Notes: generated by a model not told the origin, from the letters alone. Shown: positions 8,450 to 19,725, counted from the stretch's first letter. The stretch: DNA of 64,000 bases from Geoalkalibacter sp. (GCF_030605225.1 NZ_JAUWAV010000010.1:19326-83325), one strand, 5' to 3'. A program made the numbers and translations.

Positions 8450-9919
8450 TCAGAAGGGGCTCTTCACCAGTTTCCAGGTCGGGCTGTTGATGGCCATGTC
8501 GATGTCGCGGGCGAAGATGGCGAACCCGTCGTAACCGTGATAGGGCCCGGAGTAGTCCCAGCTGTGCATCTGGCGAAAGGGCAGCCCCATCTTCTGGAAC
8601 ACATATTTTTCCTTGATGCCCGATGCGACCAGGTCGGGCTTGACGGCTTCGGCGAATTTCTCCAGCTCGATCTCCGAGGCGTCGTCGAACACCAGCGAGC
8701 CCTTGGGCATTTCCGGATAGGTGCGGTCGTAGTCGTCCGAGTGGGCGAACTCGTAGCCCGAGCCCACGCACTCCATGCCCAGATCCTCGTAGGCGCCGAT
8801 GGTGTGGCGCGGGCGCAGGCCGCCGACGAAGATCATCACCTTCTTGCCCTCCAGGCGCGGCCGGTACTCGTCGATGATCGCCTGCATGATGGGGTCGTAC
8901 TTGGCGATGACGCGCTCGACGTTCTCCTTGATATGGTCATCGAAGCGCTCGGCGATGGCGCGCAGGCTCTCCTTGATCTTGGTCGGGCCGAAGAAGTTGA
9001 ATTCGAGCCAGGGAATGCCGTATTTCTCCTCCATGACCTTGCACATGTAGTTCATGGAGCGGTAGCAATGGATCAGGTTGAGCTTGACCTTGTGCGTTGC
9101 GGCAATGTGTTCGATCTGCCCGTCGCCCGTCCACTGCGCCTTGACCTTGAGACCGATTTCCTCCAGCACCTTGACCGCCGACCAGATGTCGCCGCCGATG
9201 TTGTAGTCGCCGATCAGGGCGATGTCGTAGGGCCCCGGCTCCTCGGCGAACTCGCGGGTGCCGATGATGTGGTCGCGGATGGTGTCGTTGGAGATGTGGT
9301 GCCCCAGGGACTGGGACACGCCGCGAAAACCCTCGCAGTTGCAAGGCACCACGGGCAGTTCGAGTTCATTGGCCATTTTCTTGGCGGTGGCGTTGATGTC
9401 GTCGCCGATGAGTCCCACCGGGCACTCGGAGAGCACCGACACGCCCTTAGCCAGGGGAAAGAGTTCCGTCACCTCGCGGCAGATGATTTCAAGCTTCTTG
9501 TCGCCGCCGTAGACGATGTCCTTCTCCTGGAAATCGGACGTGAACTGCATGCCGGAGAAGGAGGAGACCCCCGGCACGCCGGTGGTCAGGTTGCGCCGCG
9601 TGCCCCAGGAATACCAGCCGCAGCCCACCGGGCCGTGGGAAATGTGCACCATGTCGCGGATCGGCCCCCAGACCACGCCCTTGGCGCCGGCGTAGGCGCA
9701 ACCGCGCGCGCTCATCACGCCGGGCAGGGTCTTTTTGTTGGAGCGCACCGCGCAGCCCTTGTCCTCGGGGTCGTTGGGCGCCAGATGGGGGGCGCGCTTC
9801 TTCTTGGCCTTGGCCGGGTAGAGCTCGAGGGTTTCCTCGATGAGCTTGGCGGCCCTTTCCTTGCTCAAGCCCTCGACTTCGGGCTTGGTCTTAACGTCTT
9901 TATCACCAGGCTGATACAT
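8450..9919 (-). CDS. nifD: nitrogenase molybdenum-iron protein alpha chain NifD
   Basis: Protein of 489 residues. P-cluster cysteines lie in [30 protein letters not shown] and [11 protein letters not shown]. The FeMo-cofactor ligands correspond to the Cys in [11 protein letters not shown] and the His in [16 protein letters not shown], so this is a cofactor-binding catalytic subunit and not a NifE paralogue. GGAG lies six bases before the ATG. It follows nifH after 101 bases that carry a 51-bp palindromic repeat. The spacing of operon genes suggests one nifHDK transcript. Confidence 0.98.
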   Translation of the reverse strand: MYQPGDKDVKTKPEVEGLSKERAAKLIEETLELYPAKAKKKRAPHLAPNDPEDKGCAVRSNKKTLPGVMSARGCAYAGAKGVVWGPIRDMVHISHGPVGCGWYSWGTRRNLTTGVPGVSSFSGMQFTSDFQEKDIVYGGDKKLEIICREVTELFPLAKGVSVLSECPVGLIGDDINATAKKMANELELPVVPCNCEGFRGVSQSLGHHISNDTIRDHIIGTREFAEEPGPYDIALIGDYNIGGDIWSAVKVLEEIGLKVKAQWTGDGQIEHIAATHKVKLNLIHCYRSMNYMCKVMEEKYGIPWLEFNFFGPTKIKESLRAIAERFDDHIKENVERVIAKYDPIMQAIIDEYRPRLEGKKVMIFVGGLRPRHTIGAYEDLGMECVGSGYEFAHSDDYDRTYPEMPKGSLVFDDASEIELEKFAEAVKPDLVASGIKEKYVFQKMGLPFRQMHSWDYSGPYHGYDGFAIFARDIDMAINSPTWKLVKSPF

Positions 9920-9956
9920 GAGCAGCTCCTGTTCGTGGTCGTTGTTCGATGTGGGC

Positions 9957-10007
9957 GTAGGGGCGAGGCGCTGCCTCGCCCTGGGCGACCCGGCGGGTCG
10001 CCCCTAC
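9957..10007. repeat. 51-bp double-palindrome repeat between nifH and nifD
   Basis: The unit starts GTAGGGGCGAGGC and ends GGGTCGCCCCTAC, containing two adjacent hairpins with loops GCT and GGC. It is identical, base for base, to the copy at 17901-17951 in the nuo operon. The shape fits a REP/MITE-like dispersed element or an mRNA-stabilising intercistronic hairpin. Confidence 0.9.
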
Positions 10008-10020
10008 GGGGACGGCCCCA

Positions 10021-11219
<1,199 letters not shown>

Positions 11220-11301
11220 AAAACCTCAACGTCCGAAACAGTCCTGAATAACTCTATTTTTTAGGCAAAGCGGCTCTGTCCGCGAAACCGGCGCAGGGAA
11301 A

Positions 11302-11326
11302 AAACTGCTCATAACTTGAGCAAACC
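11302..11326. promoter_or_regulatory. palindrome between the radical SAM gene and nifH: terminator or activator site
   Basis: TGCTCA-N5-TGAGCA at 11306-11322 is perfect, and is flanked by GCGCAGGG and CCCTGCGC, a further inverted pair. On the minus strand the stem is followed by GTTTTTT, so it could terminate the radical SAM transcript. It is also about 90-105 bases upstream of the nifH -24 element, a usual place for a sigma-54 activator site. The sequence cannot decide. Confidence 0.5.
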
Positions 11327-11353
11327 CTGCGCAGGAAACAAACAATTCCCCCT

Positions 11354-12733
11354 TCAAAAATACTCCTGCAAACCCGTCTTGAGCGCTTCAAAGGGCGCAA
11401 GGTGCGCGAACCCGTCCAGCGCGCCGCCCTCGCGCAAGGCACGCAGAGCCGCCCGGCCGTCCGCGGCGGACAGCAGGATTTCGCCGCACGAGGGGCGCCG
11501 CTCGATGACGATCTTGCGCGTTGCGTTGATGGGCACCTCGACAAAGGGAAAGCGGTAGCTGATCGCCGGCCGCTGCACGGCCTCGGCATAATTCACCCGC
11601 AGTTCCAGATCGTCCAGCGCCAGCAACGGACTTAGGGCCGGATGAAAGCTCAGGCGATCCTTGGCGCGGCTGAGCTGCCACTGCTCAGACTCCGCTCCCG
11701 CCAGCCGAAGAGCATCGACCTGGCGCAGGATGGTCTCGGCCGCACCGGTCAGCGCCAACCCGCGAAGGTATCCCGCGGGCGTCAGTGCCTCATGGCCTTT
11801 TGCGGCGAAGCGGCCGTTGCGCGTCCGTGCCGCCTGCGCCTGATAGAGGTTCTTGTAGACGAAGGAACAGTAGTTGATGGGCAGATCGATGCCGCGCTCC
11901 AGACTGTCGCGGATCAGTTCCAGGGCGCAGAGCTCCGATTCGAGCACAGTGACCTTCTCGCCGTGCAGAAAAGTGTAGCCGCGCCCCTGGAAGCGCTCGA
12001 AATTGTAAGGAGTCAGCCGCAACTGATGCAGATTGAGGTGGGCGATGCCAAGGTCGGCCATCTCGGCGATCCTGGCGCGCAGCAGCTCCTGCTCCTCGGG
12101 CACGGCGGGAATTTCCACGGTGACGGTGGGAATCACCCCCACCGCCGCGGCGGCCTTTTTGAGTTGATAGTCCGTGGCGCCGATGTCGAAACGGATCTCG
12201 TCCAGTCCGGCATCGCGCAGTGCCCCGAGAATCTCCGGGGTGACCAGGGTGCCGTTGGTGTAGAGCCAGACGTGCAGATCCGCGCCGAAGCGCTCCTTGA
12301 CCGCCTTGAGATAGCTCAGGGTGCGCTCGGGCGTGAGCAGCGGCTCGCCCCCGCTGAAACTTACGCCGGTAAAGCCGAAGGTCGCGATGTAATCGACATA
12401 GTCCTGGGGATGGGGAAATTCAAGACTGTTGGTGGTCGGCCGGCCGACCTCGTCCTGGGGGGAAGGGCAATAAAAGCAGGTGCGGTTGCACGTGCCGTTG
12501 ATGAACAGGCACGACCAGCGCCCCGCCACGCAGACGGCGCAACCCGGCGAGAGACGGTTGCAGTCGAGCTTGGTGCCGCCGCAGCCGATGGCGACCTTGG
12601 CGGCGAGACATTCGAGCAAGGCATCGCGCCGGGACAAGGCCGCGGCAGCCTGCCCGGAGCCGGGAAATTTCAGCAGGCCGTAGCGTTCACCATATTCCTC
12701 GCGATTGCGGGCGATCAACTCTTCACGCGCCAT
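11354..12733 (-). CDS. radical SAM protein with extra N-terminal cysteine cluster, upstream of nifH
   Basis: Protein of 459 residues. The radical SAM motif is CNRTCFYC, preceded by five further cysteines (in GCGGTKLDC, PGCAVC and RWSC), followed by SFSGGEPLLT, the usual SAM-binding segment. The arrangement around AVCVAGRWSCLFINGTCNRTC resembles the uncharacterised PFL-activase-like group COG2108. The C-terminal 150 residues are not recognised. GGAGG is three bases before the ATG. It is divergent from nothing and points into the nifH leader, ending about 134 bases before the sigma-54 promoter. A role in nitrogenase maturation is possible from position, but no specific reaction can be claimed. 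Confidence 0.85.
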   Translation of the reverse strand: MAREELIARNREEYGERYGLLKFPGSGQAAAALSRRDALLECLAAKVAIGCGGTKLDCNRLSPGCAVCVAGRWSCLFINGTCNRTCFYCPSPQDEVGRPTTNSLEFPHPQDYVDYIATFGFTGVSFSGGEPLLTPERTLSYLKAVKERFGADLHVWLYTNGTLVTPEILGALRDAGLDEIRFDIGATDYQLKKAAAAVGVIPTVTVEIPAVPEEQELLRARIAEMADLGIAHLNLHQLRLTPYNFERFQGRGYTFLHGEKVTVLESELCALELIRDSLERGIDLPINYCSFVYKNLYQAQAARTRNGRFAAKGHEALTPAGYLRGLALTGAAETILRQVDALRLAGAESEQWQLSRAKDRLSFHPALSPLLALDDLELRVNYAEAVQRPAISYRFPFVEVPINATRKIVIERRPSCGEILLSAADGRAALRALREGGALDGFAHLAPFEALKTGLQEYF

Positions 12734-12783
12734 AAACCTCCACAAGCTGCTCACATCGAAGGCCCGGAGGGCGCGCGAATTAT

Positions 12784-12818
12784 AAAAAATCCCGCGCACC
12801 TTGTCGCGGGATTTTTTT
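12784..12818 (-). terminator. intrinsic terminator after the helix-hairpin-helix gene
   Basis: A GC-rich stem AATCCCGCG/CGCGGGATT with a short loop is bounded by T-runs on both strands, starting only a few bases after the stop at 12821. It isolates this gene from the radical SAM gene. Confidence 0.88.
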
Positions 12819-12820
12819 CA

Positions 12821-13225
12821 TCAATAGTGAATCATGCGCGGCAGTTCCTTCGCCTGGGTGATCCAGGCACGCACCTGATCCGCGGTGGGAAGCTTGCGCA
12901 CCAGTTTCTTCTGCTCGTTGACCTCGCTCATCTTCTGATGCAGATTCTCGGCGTTGCGCTGGGCCAGTTCGGGAACCGTGTCAACACCGGAGGATTCGAG
13001 CAGATCCGCGTATTCCTGCCCGACGCCCTTGATGCGAAACAAATCGGCGTTGTTGATCCATTTCAGCAGCAACTTGTCGCTGACGCCGGCCTTCTCCGCC
13101 AGTTCCTTGCGGCCCTTGGGCGTGGATCCGGCCTCCAGAAGCTGGTCCGTGGACGCGATGCCCGCCGCTTCAAGCTTTTGCCGATAGACATCCCCAATGC
13201 CCTCGATCTCGTTCAGACGCTTCAT
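12821..13225 (-). CDS. DUF4332-type helix-hairpin-helix protein
   Basis: Protein of 134 residues made of two helix-hairpin-helix-like repeats: IEGIGDVYRQKLEAAGI near the start and IKGVGQEYADLLESSGV near the middle. This pattern is that of the DUF4332 family, whose members are presumed to bind nucleic acid, without a known reaction. GGAGG lies five bases before the ATG at 13225, which fixes the start. It is followed by a strong terminator and appears monocistronic. Confidence 0.85.
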   Translation of the reverse strand: MKRLNEIEGIGDVYRQKLEAAGIASTDQLLEAGSTPKGRKELAEKAGVSDKLLLKWINNADLFRIKGVGQEYADLLESSGVDTVPELAQRNAENLHQKMSEVNEQKKLVRKLPTADQVRAWITQAKELPRMIHY

Positions 13226-13295
13226 GAACTCCTCCTTGGTCAATGACCCCTGTGAATCCAGCTTAAGCCGAACTAAACCACAGCTTTGCGGATTT

Positions 13296-13823
<528 letters not shown>

Positions 13824-13857
13824 GACGCACCTCCTGAGTTTTTACCTCAAGCCTACC

Positions 13858-14682
13858 TCAACGCAGGGAGCGGTCAAAGCGCACCGGCAATTCGATGGGC
13901 AGGCTCGCGTCGGGAAGCTCGGCGGGAAACGCGGGAAAACGCGGCACCCGCGCGATGGCCGAAGCGGCGGCCTGATCGAGCAGGGCATCCCCGGAACTTT
14001 GCAGAATGGCGGTTTCGCGCAGCCGCCCGTCACGCTCCAGCACAAAGCGCACGATGACCGTGCCCTCGCGCCCGGCGCGCAGGGCCGGCAGGGGGTAGCG
14101 CTGATAGGGGCGGATCAAGGGCGGCAAGGCGTCGAGATAGGCCCGGCGCAGGGCGCTGATGCGTGGATCCTCGACAAGGGGCGAAGCCGGCGACGGCAGA
14201 CTCGCCACGGTGAGCGCCGGGTTCTCCTGCGCGAGGAGTACGGGTTCAGCGGTGGAATCCCGCGCATCGCCCGGGGATGAACCCTGGGTTTCAGGCACGA
14301 CCGGCCGCGTAAGGGGGGTAAGTTCGTCGGATGCGGCGGGAGGGGCTTCGACGCGGGCGGGGGCAACGGCGACGTCAGAGCGGGTTTTCCCGGCAGTAGG
14401 CTTCCTGGGCGTGGCTTGGATCGGCGCGGCGGGGGGTGGGGCTGACGCGGGCACTTGCCGCGCAAGCGGCGGCGCTTCGGAAACCACCGGAGGAATTGGA
14501 ACGGATTGCGCGGACTCGACAGCCTGCGCGGGCACAGTCATGACCTCAATGCGCAGCGCCTTGCCGGAGGAACGATCCGAGGCCGGCGCGCTGGGCTGAC
14601 GCGCCGGAGCCAGCATGAGCAGCCCGTGCAGCAGCAGGGAAAAGACCAGGAAAAGCAGAAAGCGCTGGAGGTTTGCATTCAC
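13858..14682 (-). CDS. TonB-family energy transducer
   Basis: Protein of 274 residues with an N-terminal membrane anchor (about 7-25, FLLFLVFSLLLHGLLML), a long Pro/Ala-rich periplasmic linker (about 28-180) and a C-terminal TonB domain (about 185-274) with the motifs YQRYPLPALRAGREGTVIV and LERDGRLRETAI. It would couple the proton-motive force, with ExbB/ExbD, to outer membrane receptors; ExbBD and a receptor are not adjacent. The start is a GTG at 14682 with only a weak ribosome site. Confidence 0.85.
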   Translation of the reverse strand: MNANLQRFLLFLVFSLLLHGLLMLAPARQPSAPASDRSSGKALRIEVMTVPAQAVESAQSVPIPPVVSEAPPLARQVPASAPPPAAPIQATPRKPTAGKTRSDVAVAPARVEAPPAASDELTPLTRPVVPETQGSSPGDARDSTAEPVLLAQENPALTVASLPSPASPLVEDPRISALRRAYLDALPPLIRPYQRYPLPALRAGREGTVIVRFVLERDGRLRETAILQSSGDALLDQAAASAIARVPRFPAFPAELPDASLPIELPVRFDRSLR

Positions 14683-14767
14683 GAGGGCATCTGCCTTGAA
14701 TCACGAAAGTATTTTCGCAGTCTACGGCAGAACCTAAGCCCGGAGCAACTCTTACCCTCTCCCGATC

Positions 14768-16186
14768 CTACAACTGCGCCACCGCCGCCTTGGCCAGGGC
14801 CAGAAAGCCTTGGGGCAGCACGCCGAGCAGCACGATGGCCAGAATCAGGCCATAGCCGAGCAGGCGCGTGCCGAAACCCAGGGGCAGCGATTCGTTGTTT
14901 TCGTCCGTGCTCAGATAGGCGGCGCGTACCATCTTCAAGTAGAAGAACACGGAAATGGCGGCATTGACCAGGGCGAGCACCACCAGCCCGTAGAGGCCTT
15001 TCTGGAAGGCGGCGGTGAAGAGTACGAACTTTCCGGTAAAGCCGATGGTCGGCGGGATGCCGGCGAGGCTGAAGGCGCCGGCCGCCAGGGTGAAGGCGAG
15101 CAGCGGCGAGCGGCGATAGAGCCCCTTGAGGTCATCGAGGGACAGATTGCGGCTGTCTCCGCTCAGGTGATAGAGCACGAAGAAACAGGCCAGGTTCATG
15201 AGCAGATAGCCCGCCGCATAATAGATGGCCCCCGCCTGCCCCAGAGGATTGCCGGCGAGGATGCCGAGCAGCAGATAGCCGGCATGGGCGATGCTCGAAT
15301 AGGCGAGCAGGCGCTTGATGTCGTTTTGCACCAGGGCGGCCAGGTTACCCACGGTCATGGACAGCACGGCGAGGATGCCCAGCGCCCAGGTCAGCTGCGT
15401 CATGTCGACGCCGGCCAGACTCACCAGACGCAGCAGCAGAATCACCGCGCCGAGTTTGGGCAGGGTGGCGACGAACCCAGCGGTTTCATTGGCCGCCCCC
15501 TGGTAGACGTCGGGCGTCCAGAAGTGCATGGGAAACAGGGCGAGCTTGTAGAAAAAGCCGCACAGCAGCAGCACCATCCCCGGCACCACCAGGGGCTGGG
15601 CGCCGATCATGCCGGGCAGCAGCGCCGCCAGCTCCGCGAGGTAGGTGGTGCCGCTCAGGCCGAAAATGTAGCTCATGCCGAACAGGCTCAACCCCGAGGC
15701 GGCGGCGCCGAACAACACGTATTTGATGCCCGCTTCGTACTGCTCGCGGCTGCGCTGCGGCTGGCGGAAGGGAATGGCGACGAACAGGGCGTAGGAGGAA
15801 ATCTCCAGGGCGAGGAAGATGGTCACCAGCTCCACGGCGCTGGCCAGCATCACCAGGCCCAGGGTGCTGATCGCCAGAAACATATAGTATTCGGGGCGCA
15901 GGCGTTGCTCGATGCCGCGCAGGCCCGGCCCGGCCCAGGCCACCAGGACGAGCCCGGCGCAGAGAATCACCTTGAACAGCTGGGAGAGCGCGTCGATGCG
16001 GTAGGCCTCGAAAAACAGCAGCCCCGACTGGTTGAAGGTCGCGGCCGAGGCAAGCATCGCCAGGGTCGCGAGCAGCATTACCGCGCCCTGCAGCAGGCCG
16101 GTGCGCGGCGCGCCCAGGGAGGCGAAGAAGCACAGCAGGACGAGCAGGATCAGCAGCAGTTCGGGCAGAAAAAGCATGGTTTCCAT
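14768..16186 (-). CDS. nuoN: complex I subunit NuoN
   Basis: Protein of 472 residues, an antiporter-like membrane subunit with about 14 predicted helices. Family landmarks are FFYKLALFPMHFWTPDVYQGA with its lysine and histidine, the broken-helix region LAYSSIAHAGYLLLG, and AGIPPTIGFTGKFVLF. It is the last gene of the nuo operon, 13 bases after nuoM. It forms one of the proton channels in the membrane arm. Confidence 0.95.
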   Translation of the reverse strand: METMLFLPELLLILLVLLCFFASLGAPRTGLLQGAVMLLATLAMLASAATFNQSGLLFFEAYRIDALSQLFKVILCAGLVLVAWAGPGLRGIEQRLRPEYYMFLAISTLGLVMLASAVELVTIFLALEISSYALFVAIPFRQPQRSREQYEAGIKYVLFGAAASGLSLFGMSYIFGLSGTTYLAELAALLPGMIGAQPLVVPGMVLLLCGFFYKLALFPMHFWTPDVYQGAANETAGFVATLPKLGAVILLLRLVSLAGVDMTQLTWALGILAVLSMTVGNLAALVQNDIKRLLAYSSIAHAGYLLLGILAGNPLGQAGAIYYAAGYLLMNLACFFVLYHLSGDSRNLSLDDLKGLYRRSPLLAFTLAAGAFSLAGIPPTIGFTGKFVLFTAAFQKGLYGLVVLALVNAAISVFFYLKMVRAAYLSTDENNESLPLGFGTRLLGYGLILAIVLLGVLPQGFLALAKAAVAQL

Positions 16187-16199
16187 AAGCCGTCCGAAA

Positions 16200-17804
16200 T
16201 CAGAAGTTGGTTGCGGAAGAAATGAACTCCTCCACCTTGTCGCTTAAGCCGCTCAGGGCATGCAGGGTCTCACCGGCATCGCCGCCCATGCCGGCCTCCA
16301 CCTGGTGGATCAGATGGGCGACGCTGGCATCCATGATGTTGAGCAGGGGTGCGGGGTAAAAACCGATCCAGAACACGAAAATCACCAGAAAGCTCAGGGT
16401 GCCGATCTCGCGCAGGTTGAGATCATGCAGGGCATGGTGGCCGCCCTCCCCTTCCTCCTCGTGATGATGGCCGTGTCCGTCGGAATCGGCCCACACCATG
16501 ACCTGCAACAGCCGCAGCATGTAGGCCGCGGCCAGAATCGCGCCGACCACGGCCAGAGCGCCGACCAGGGGATACTTGGAAAAGGCGGCGAGCAGCACCA
16601 GGAATTCGCTCACAAAGCTGTTGGTGCCGGGAAAACCAAAGGAGGAGAGACTGAAAATGCCGAGAAACAGCACGAACAGCGGCATCATCGCGCCGAGCGC
16701 CGCATTGACGTGCATCTCGCGGCTGTGGGTGCGCTCATAGATAATGCCGATGAGGATAAACAGGGCGCCGGTGGTGATGCCGTGATTGATCATCTGCAGC
16801 ATGGCGCCCTTGATGCCCTGGTCGTTGAGCAGAAAAATCCCCAGGGTGACAAAGCCCATATGCCCGACGCTGGAATAGGCGATGAGTTTTTTGATGTCGG
16901 TCTGGCCCAGGGCCAGATAGCCGCCGACCACGATGGACACCAGGGACAACCCGATGAGCCAGGGCATGAAGTAGAAGGTGGCTTCCGGCGCGATGGGCAG
17001 GCAAAAGCGCAGGAAACCGTAGCCGCCCATCTTGAGCATGATGCTCGCCAGGATCACGCTGCCCGCGGTGGGCGCCTCGACGTGGGCGGCGGGCAACCAG
17101 GTGTGCAGGGGGAACATGGGCACCTTGACGGCGAAGGCCAGGGTGCAGCCCAAAAAGATCCACGTCTGGAAGGCAAAACTGTAGGGTTGCCCCATCAGCT
17201 CAGGGATGAAAAAGGTGCCGGTCTTGACGTAGAGGGCGATGATCGCGGCAAGAAAGAAGATGCTGCCGGCGAAGGTGTAGAGAAAGTACTTGATGGACGC
17301 ATAATCCTTGCGCGGCCCGCCCCAGATGGCGATCACCAGGTACATGGGGATCAGCATCGCTTCCCAGAAAAGAAAGAACAGCAGGGTGTTGAGGCTGACG
17401 AACACGCCGATCATGGCGGTTTCAATGACCAGCAGCACGAAGATGAATTCCTTCATGCGCTCCTTGATGTAGCTCCAGGAGCAGAGCACGCACAGGGGCA
17501 TGACGAAAGTGGTGAGCAGCACCAGCAACACGCTGATGCCGTCGACTCCGACCACGTAGTCCAGGCCCAGGGCGGGCAGCCAGTGGCGCAGCTCGACGAA
17601 CTGGTACTGGGCGGTCGTGGCGTCGAATTGCGTATAGAGCGGCAAGGAGGCCAGCGCGGTCAGCAGCGTCACCGCCAGACCCCAGAGCAGCAGCGCCCGG
17701 TCGCTGGAGAAGAAAAGGGTCAGCAACGCCCCGATCAGCGGCAGCAACAGCAGCACCGAAATGATGGGATAGCCCAGGTCGTTGAAGATCAGATACTGTT
17801 CCAC
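16200..17804 (-). CDS. nuoM: complex I subunit NuoM
   Basis: Protein of 534 residues with about 14 membrane helices. Landmarks are VGVDGISVLLVLLTTF, the glutamate-containing FWEAMLIPMYLV and HTWLPAAHVEAPTAGSVILA. Near residues 440-470 there is a His-rich loop (GHGHHHEEEGEGGHH) that may bind metal or simply be a spacer. A GTG at 17804 is preferred because AGGA lies upstream and homologues begin close to this point. It is separated from nuoL by a 157-base gap containing two palindromic repeats, the only large gap inside the nuo operon. Confidence 0.93.
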   Translation of the reverse strand: MEQYLIFNDLGYPIISVLLLLPLIGALLTLFFSSDRALLLWGLAVTLLTALASLPLYTQFDATTAQYQFVELRHWLPALGLDYVVGVDGISVLLVLLTTFVMPLCVLCSWSYIKERMKEFIFVLLVIETAMIGVFVSLNTLLFFLFWEAMLIPMYLVIAIWGGPRKDYASIKYFLYTFAGSIFFLAAIIALYVKTGTFFIPELMGQPYSFAFQTWIFLGCTLAFAVKVPMFPLHTWLPAAHVEAPTAGSVILASIMLKMGGYGFLRFCLPIAPEATFYFMPWLIGLSLVSIVVGGYLALGQTDIKKLIAYSSVGHMGFVTLGIFLLNDQGIKGAMLQMINHGITTGALFILIGIIYERTHSREMHVNAALGAMMPLFVLFLGIFSLSSFGFPGTNSFVSEFLVLLAAFSKYPLVGALAVVGAILAAAYMLRLLQVMVWADSDGHGHHHEEEGEGGHHALHDLNLREIGTLSFLVIFVFWIGFYPAPLLNIMDASVAHLIHQVEAGMGGDAGETLHALSGLSDKVEEFISSATNF

Positions 17805-17819
17805 GTTGGTTCCTTGGGT

Positions 17820-17868
17820 GTAGGGGCAAGGCATGCCTTGCCCAGGGCGACGCATGCGTCGCCCCTAC
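17820..17868. repeat. REP-like double palindrome between nuoL and nuoM, copy 1
   Basis: Starts GTAGGGGCAAGGC and ends GCGTCGCCCCTAC. It has the same two-hairpin plan as 17901-17951 but with different arms (CAAGGCATGCCTTG and GCGACGCATGCGTCGC). Confidence 0.85.
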
Positions 17869-17900
17869 GGTTTGTTTCTTCTATCTTTGGCGTGCCACCT

Positions 17901-17951
17901 GTAGGGGCGAGGCGCTGCCTCGCCCTGGGCGACCCGGCGGGTCGCCCCTAC
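17901..17951. repeat. REP-like double palindrome between nuoL and nuoM, copy 2
   Basis: Identical over 51 bases to the repeat at 9957-10007 between nifH and nifD, and in the same orientation. The two copies are about 7.9 kb apart. It lies ten bases after the nuoL stop. Confidence 0.9.
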
Positions 17952-17961
17952 GAATGGTCGC

Positions 17962-19725
17962 CTAGATCAAAATCACCACCACCAGCACGGCGAGCAAAGC
18001 CAGCACCGCGCCGCCGATGTAGTGCTGGATGCGCCCGGTCTGCAGGCGGCGCAGGCGATCGCCGCCGTCCACCACGCCGCGCGCGGCGCCGTCGATGGTC
18101 CAGTCGATGCCTTCCTTGTCGAACCAGGAGAAGGCGCGCGCCGCCGCCATGGTGAAGCGCGTGCCGATGCTGCGATAGACGTTGCTCACCCATTCGTTGG
18201 CCGCCACCACCGGTCCCGCGGCAAAGGCGAGGAAGCGCAGCGAACCCTTGCGGTAGAACCAGTCGAGATCCAGGTTGGACACATCATGGGGTTTGAGATA
18301 CTTGACCATCAGATAGAAACCCAGGCCGGTGAAACCAAAGATCTGAAAGGTTTCCGACAGGTGATAGGCGGTGTAGGGGTGATATTCCACCGGATAGGGC
18401 AGCATGCTGTAGAGCGCCCCGGGAAACACGCCGAGGAAAATACAGACAAAGGCCGCCATGGCCATGGCGAGCTGCATGTTCCAGGGGGCTTCCTTGGCCT
18501 GAACGCCTGAATCGCGGCCAAACCAGATGAAATAGGGCAGCTTGATGCCGACGGAGAGAAAGGTTCCGACGCCCGCCAGGGTGAGCATCACCAGCAGGAT
18601 GATCTGATGGTTCTCGCCCGCCGCCGCGACGATCATCGACTTGCTGATGAAGCCGCTGGTCAGGGGAAAACCGGAAATGGCGATGCCGCCGATCACGGTG
18701 AAAAACATGGTCCAGGGCATGTATTTGTAGAGACCGCCGAGTTCGCTCAGCTTGGAGCGCCCGGTCATCTCCAGCACCGCGCCCGCGCCCATGAACAGCA
18801 GCGCCTTGTAGACGATGTGCGCGTAGGCGTGGGCCGCCGTGCCGTTGATGGCCATGGCCGTGCCGATGCCGATGCCGCACACCATGTAGCCGACCTGACT
18901 GACCACGTGATAGGCGAGAATGCGCCGCGCGTCGTTCTCAATCACCGCGTAGGCGACGCCGTAAAGAGCCATGATCGCACCGAGAATGGCCAGCACCTCG
19001 AAACCGGGAAAGGCGCGCGCCAGCACATAGACGGCCGTCTTGGTGGTGAAGGCGCACATGAACACCGCGCCGGTCACGGTGGCCTCGGGATAGGCATCGG
19101 GCAGCCAGGCGTGAATGGGCGGCACCGCGGCGTTGAGCATGAAGCCGATCATCACCAGATACTCGGCCCAGCCCGCGCCTTCCTGGCTGAATAGACCGAA
19201 GGACAGGTCATGGCCATTGTGATAGAGCAGGAAGATCCCCGCGAGCAGCGCCAGCCCGCCCGCGGTATGCACCAGCAGATAGCGGTAGCCGGCCTCGATG
19301 GAGCGCTTCTTCTTGCGGTACCAGATGAGAAAGGTCGAGGCGAAGGCCATCAGCTCCCAGAAGATGAACAGGGTCAGATAATCCCCCGCCAGGGTCACGC
19401 CGAAGGAGCCCGCCACATAGAGAAAGGCGGCGATGTGCTGGCCGCTTTCCTTGACCTGCAGGGCGAAAATGCTGCCCATCAGCGCCATCAAAGCGAAAAC
19501 GTGAAGAAACACGAAGGTCAGCCGATCGACCCGCCCGAACTGCAGATCGAAGCCCAGGTACTCGACGAGGCCGAAGCTCTCGGGCAGAAAGTGGATGCGC
19601 GCCAGGGCGATGAGCGGAATCAGCACCAGCCACACCTTCATCACCCCCAGGCGCCGTGCCACGGGCATCAGCGCCGCGCCGAGGATGAACCAGCTCGCCG
19701 GATGAACGAACAGGCTAGCGGTCAT
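17962..19725 (-). CDS. nuoL: complex I NuoL-type antiporter subunit
   Basis: Protein of 587 residues. The core has the antiporter motifs FWELMAFASTFLIWY, HAWLPDAYPEATVTGAVFMC and ILAYHVVSQVGYMVCGIG. The C-terminal 120 residues match the NuoL long lateral helix region, including WTIDGAARG and RLRRLQTGRIQHYIGG, and end in a final membrane helix. The N-terminal half resembles MrpD-type subunits more than the start of standard NuoL. It overlaps the upstream 82-residue gene by 11 bases. It is the distal proton-channel subunit and clamps the arm with its lateral helix, as known for NuoL. Confidence 0.88.
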   Translation of the reverse strand: MTASLFVHPASWFILGAALMPVARRLGVMKVWLVLIPLIALARIHFLPESFGLVEYLGFDLQFGRVDRLTFVFLHVFALMALMGSIFALQVKESGQHIAAFLYVAGSFGVTLAGDYLTLFIFWELMAFASTFLIWYRKKKRSIEAGYRYLLVHTAGGLALLAGIFLLYHNGHDLSFGLFSQEGAGWAEYLVMIGFMLNAAVPPIHAWLPDAYPEATVTGAVFMCAFTTKTAVYVLARAFPGFEVLAILGAIMALYGVAYAVIENDARRILAYHVVSQVGYMVCGIGIGTAMAINGTAAHAYAHIVYKALLFMGAGAVLEMTGRSKLSELGGLYKYMPWTMFFTVIGGIAISGFPLTSGFISKSMIVAAAGENHQIILLVMLTLAGVGTFLSVGIKLPYFIWFGRDSGVQAKEAPWNMQLAMAMAAFVCIFLGVFPGALYSMLPYPVEYHPYTAYHLSETFQIFGFTGLGFYLMVKYLKPHDVSNLDLDWFYRKGSLRFLAFAAGPVVAANEWVSNVYRSIGTRFTMAAARAFSWFDKEGIDWTIDGAARGVVDGGDRLRRLQTGRIQHYIGGAVLALLAVLVVVILI

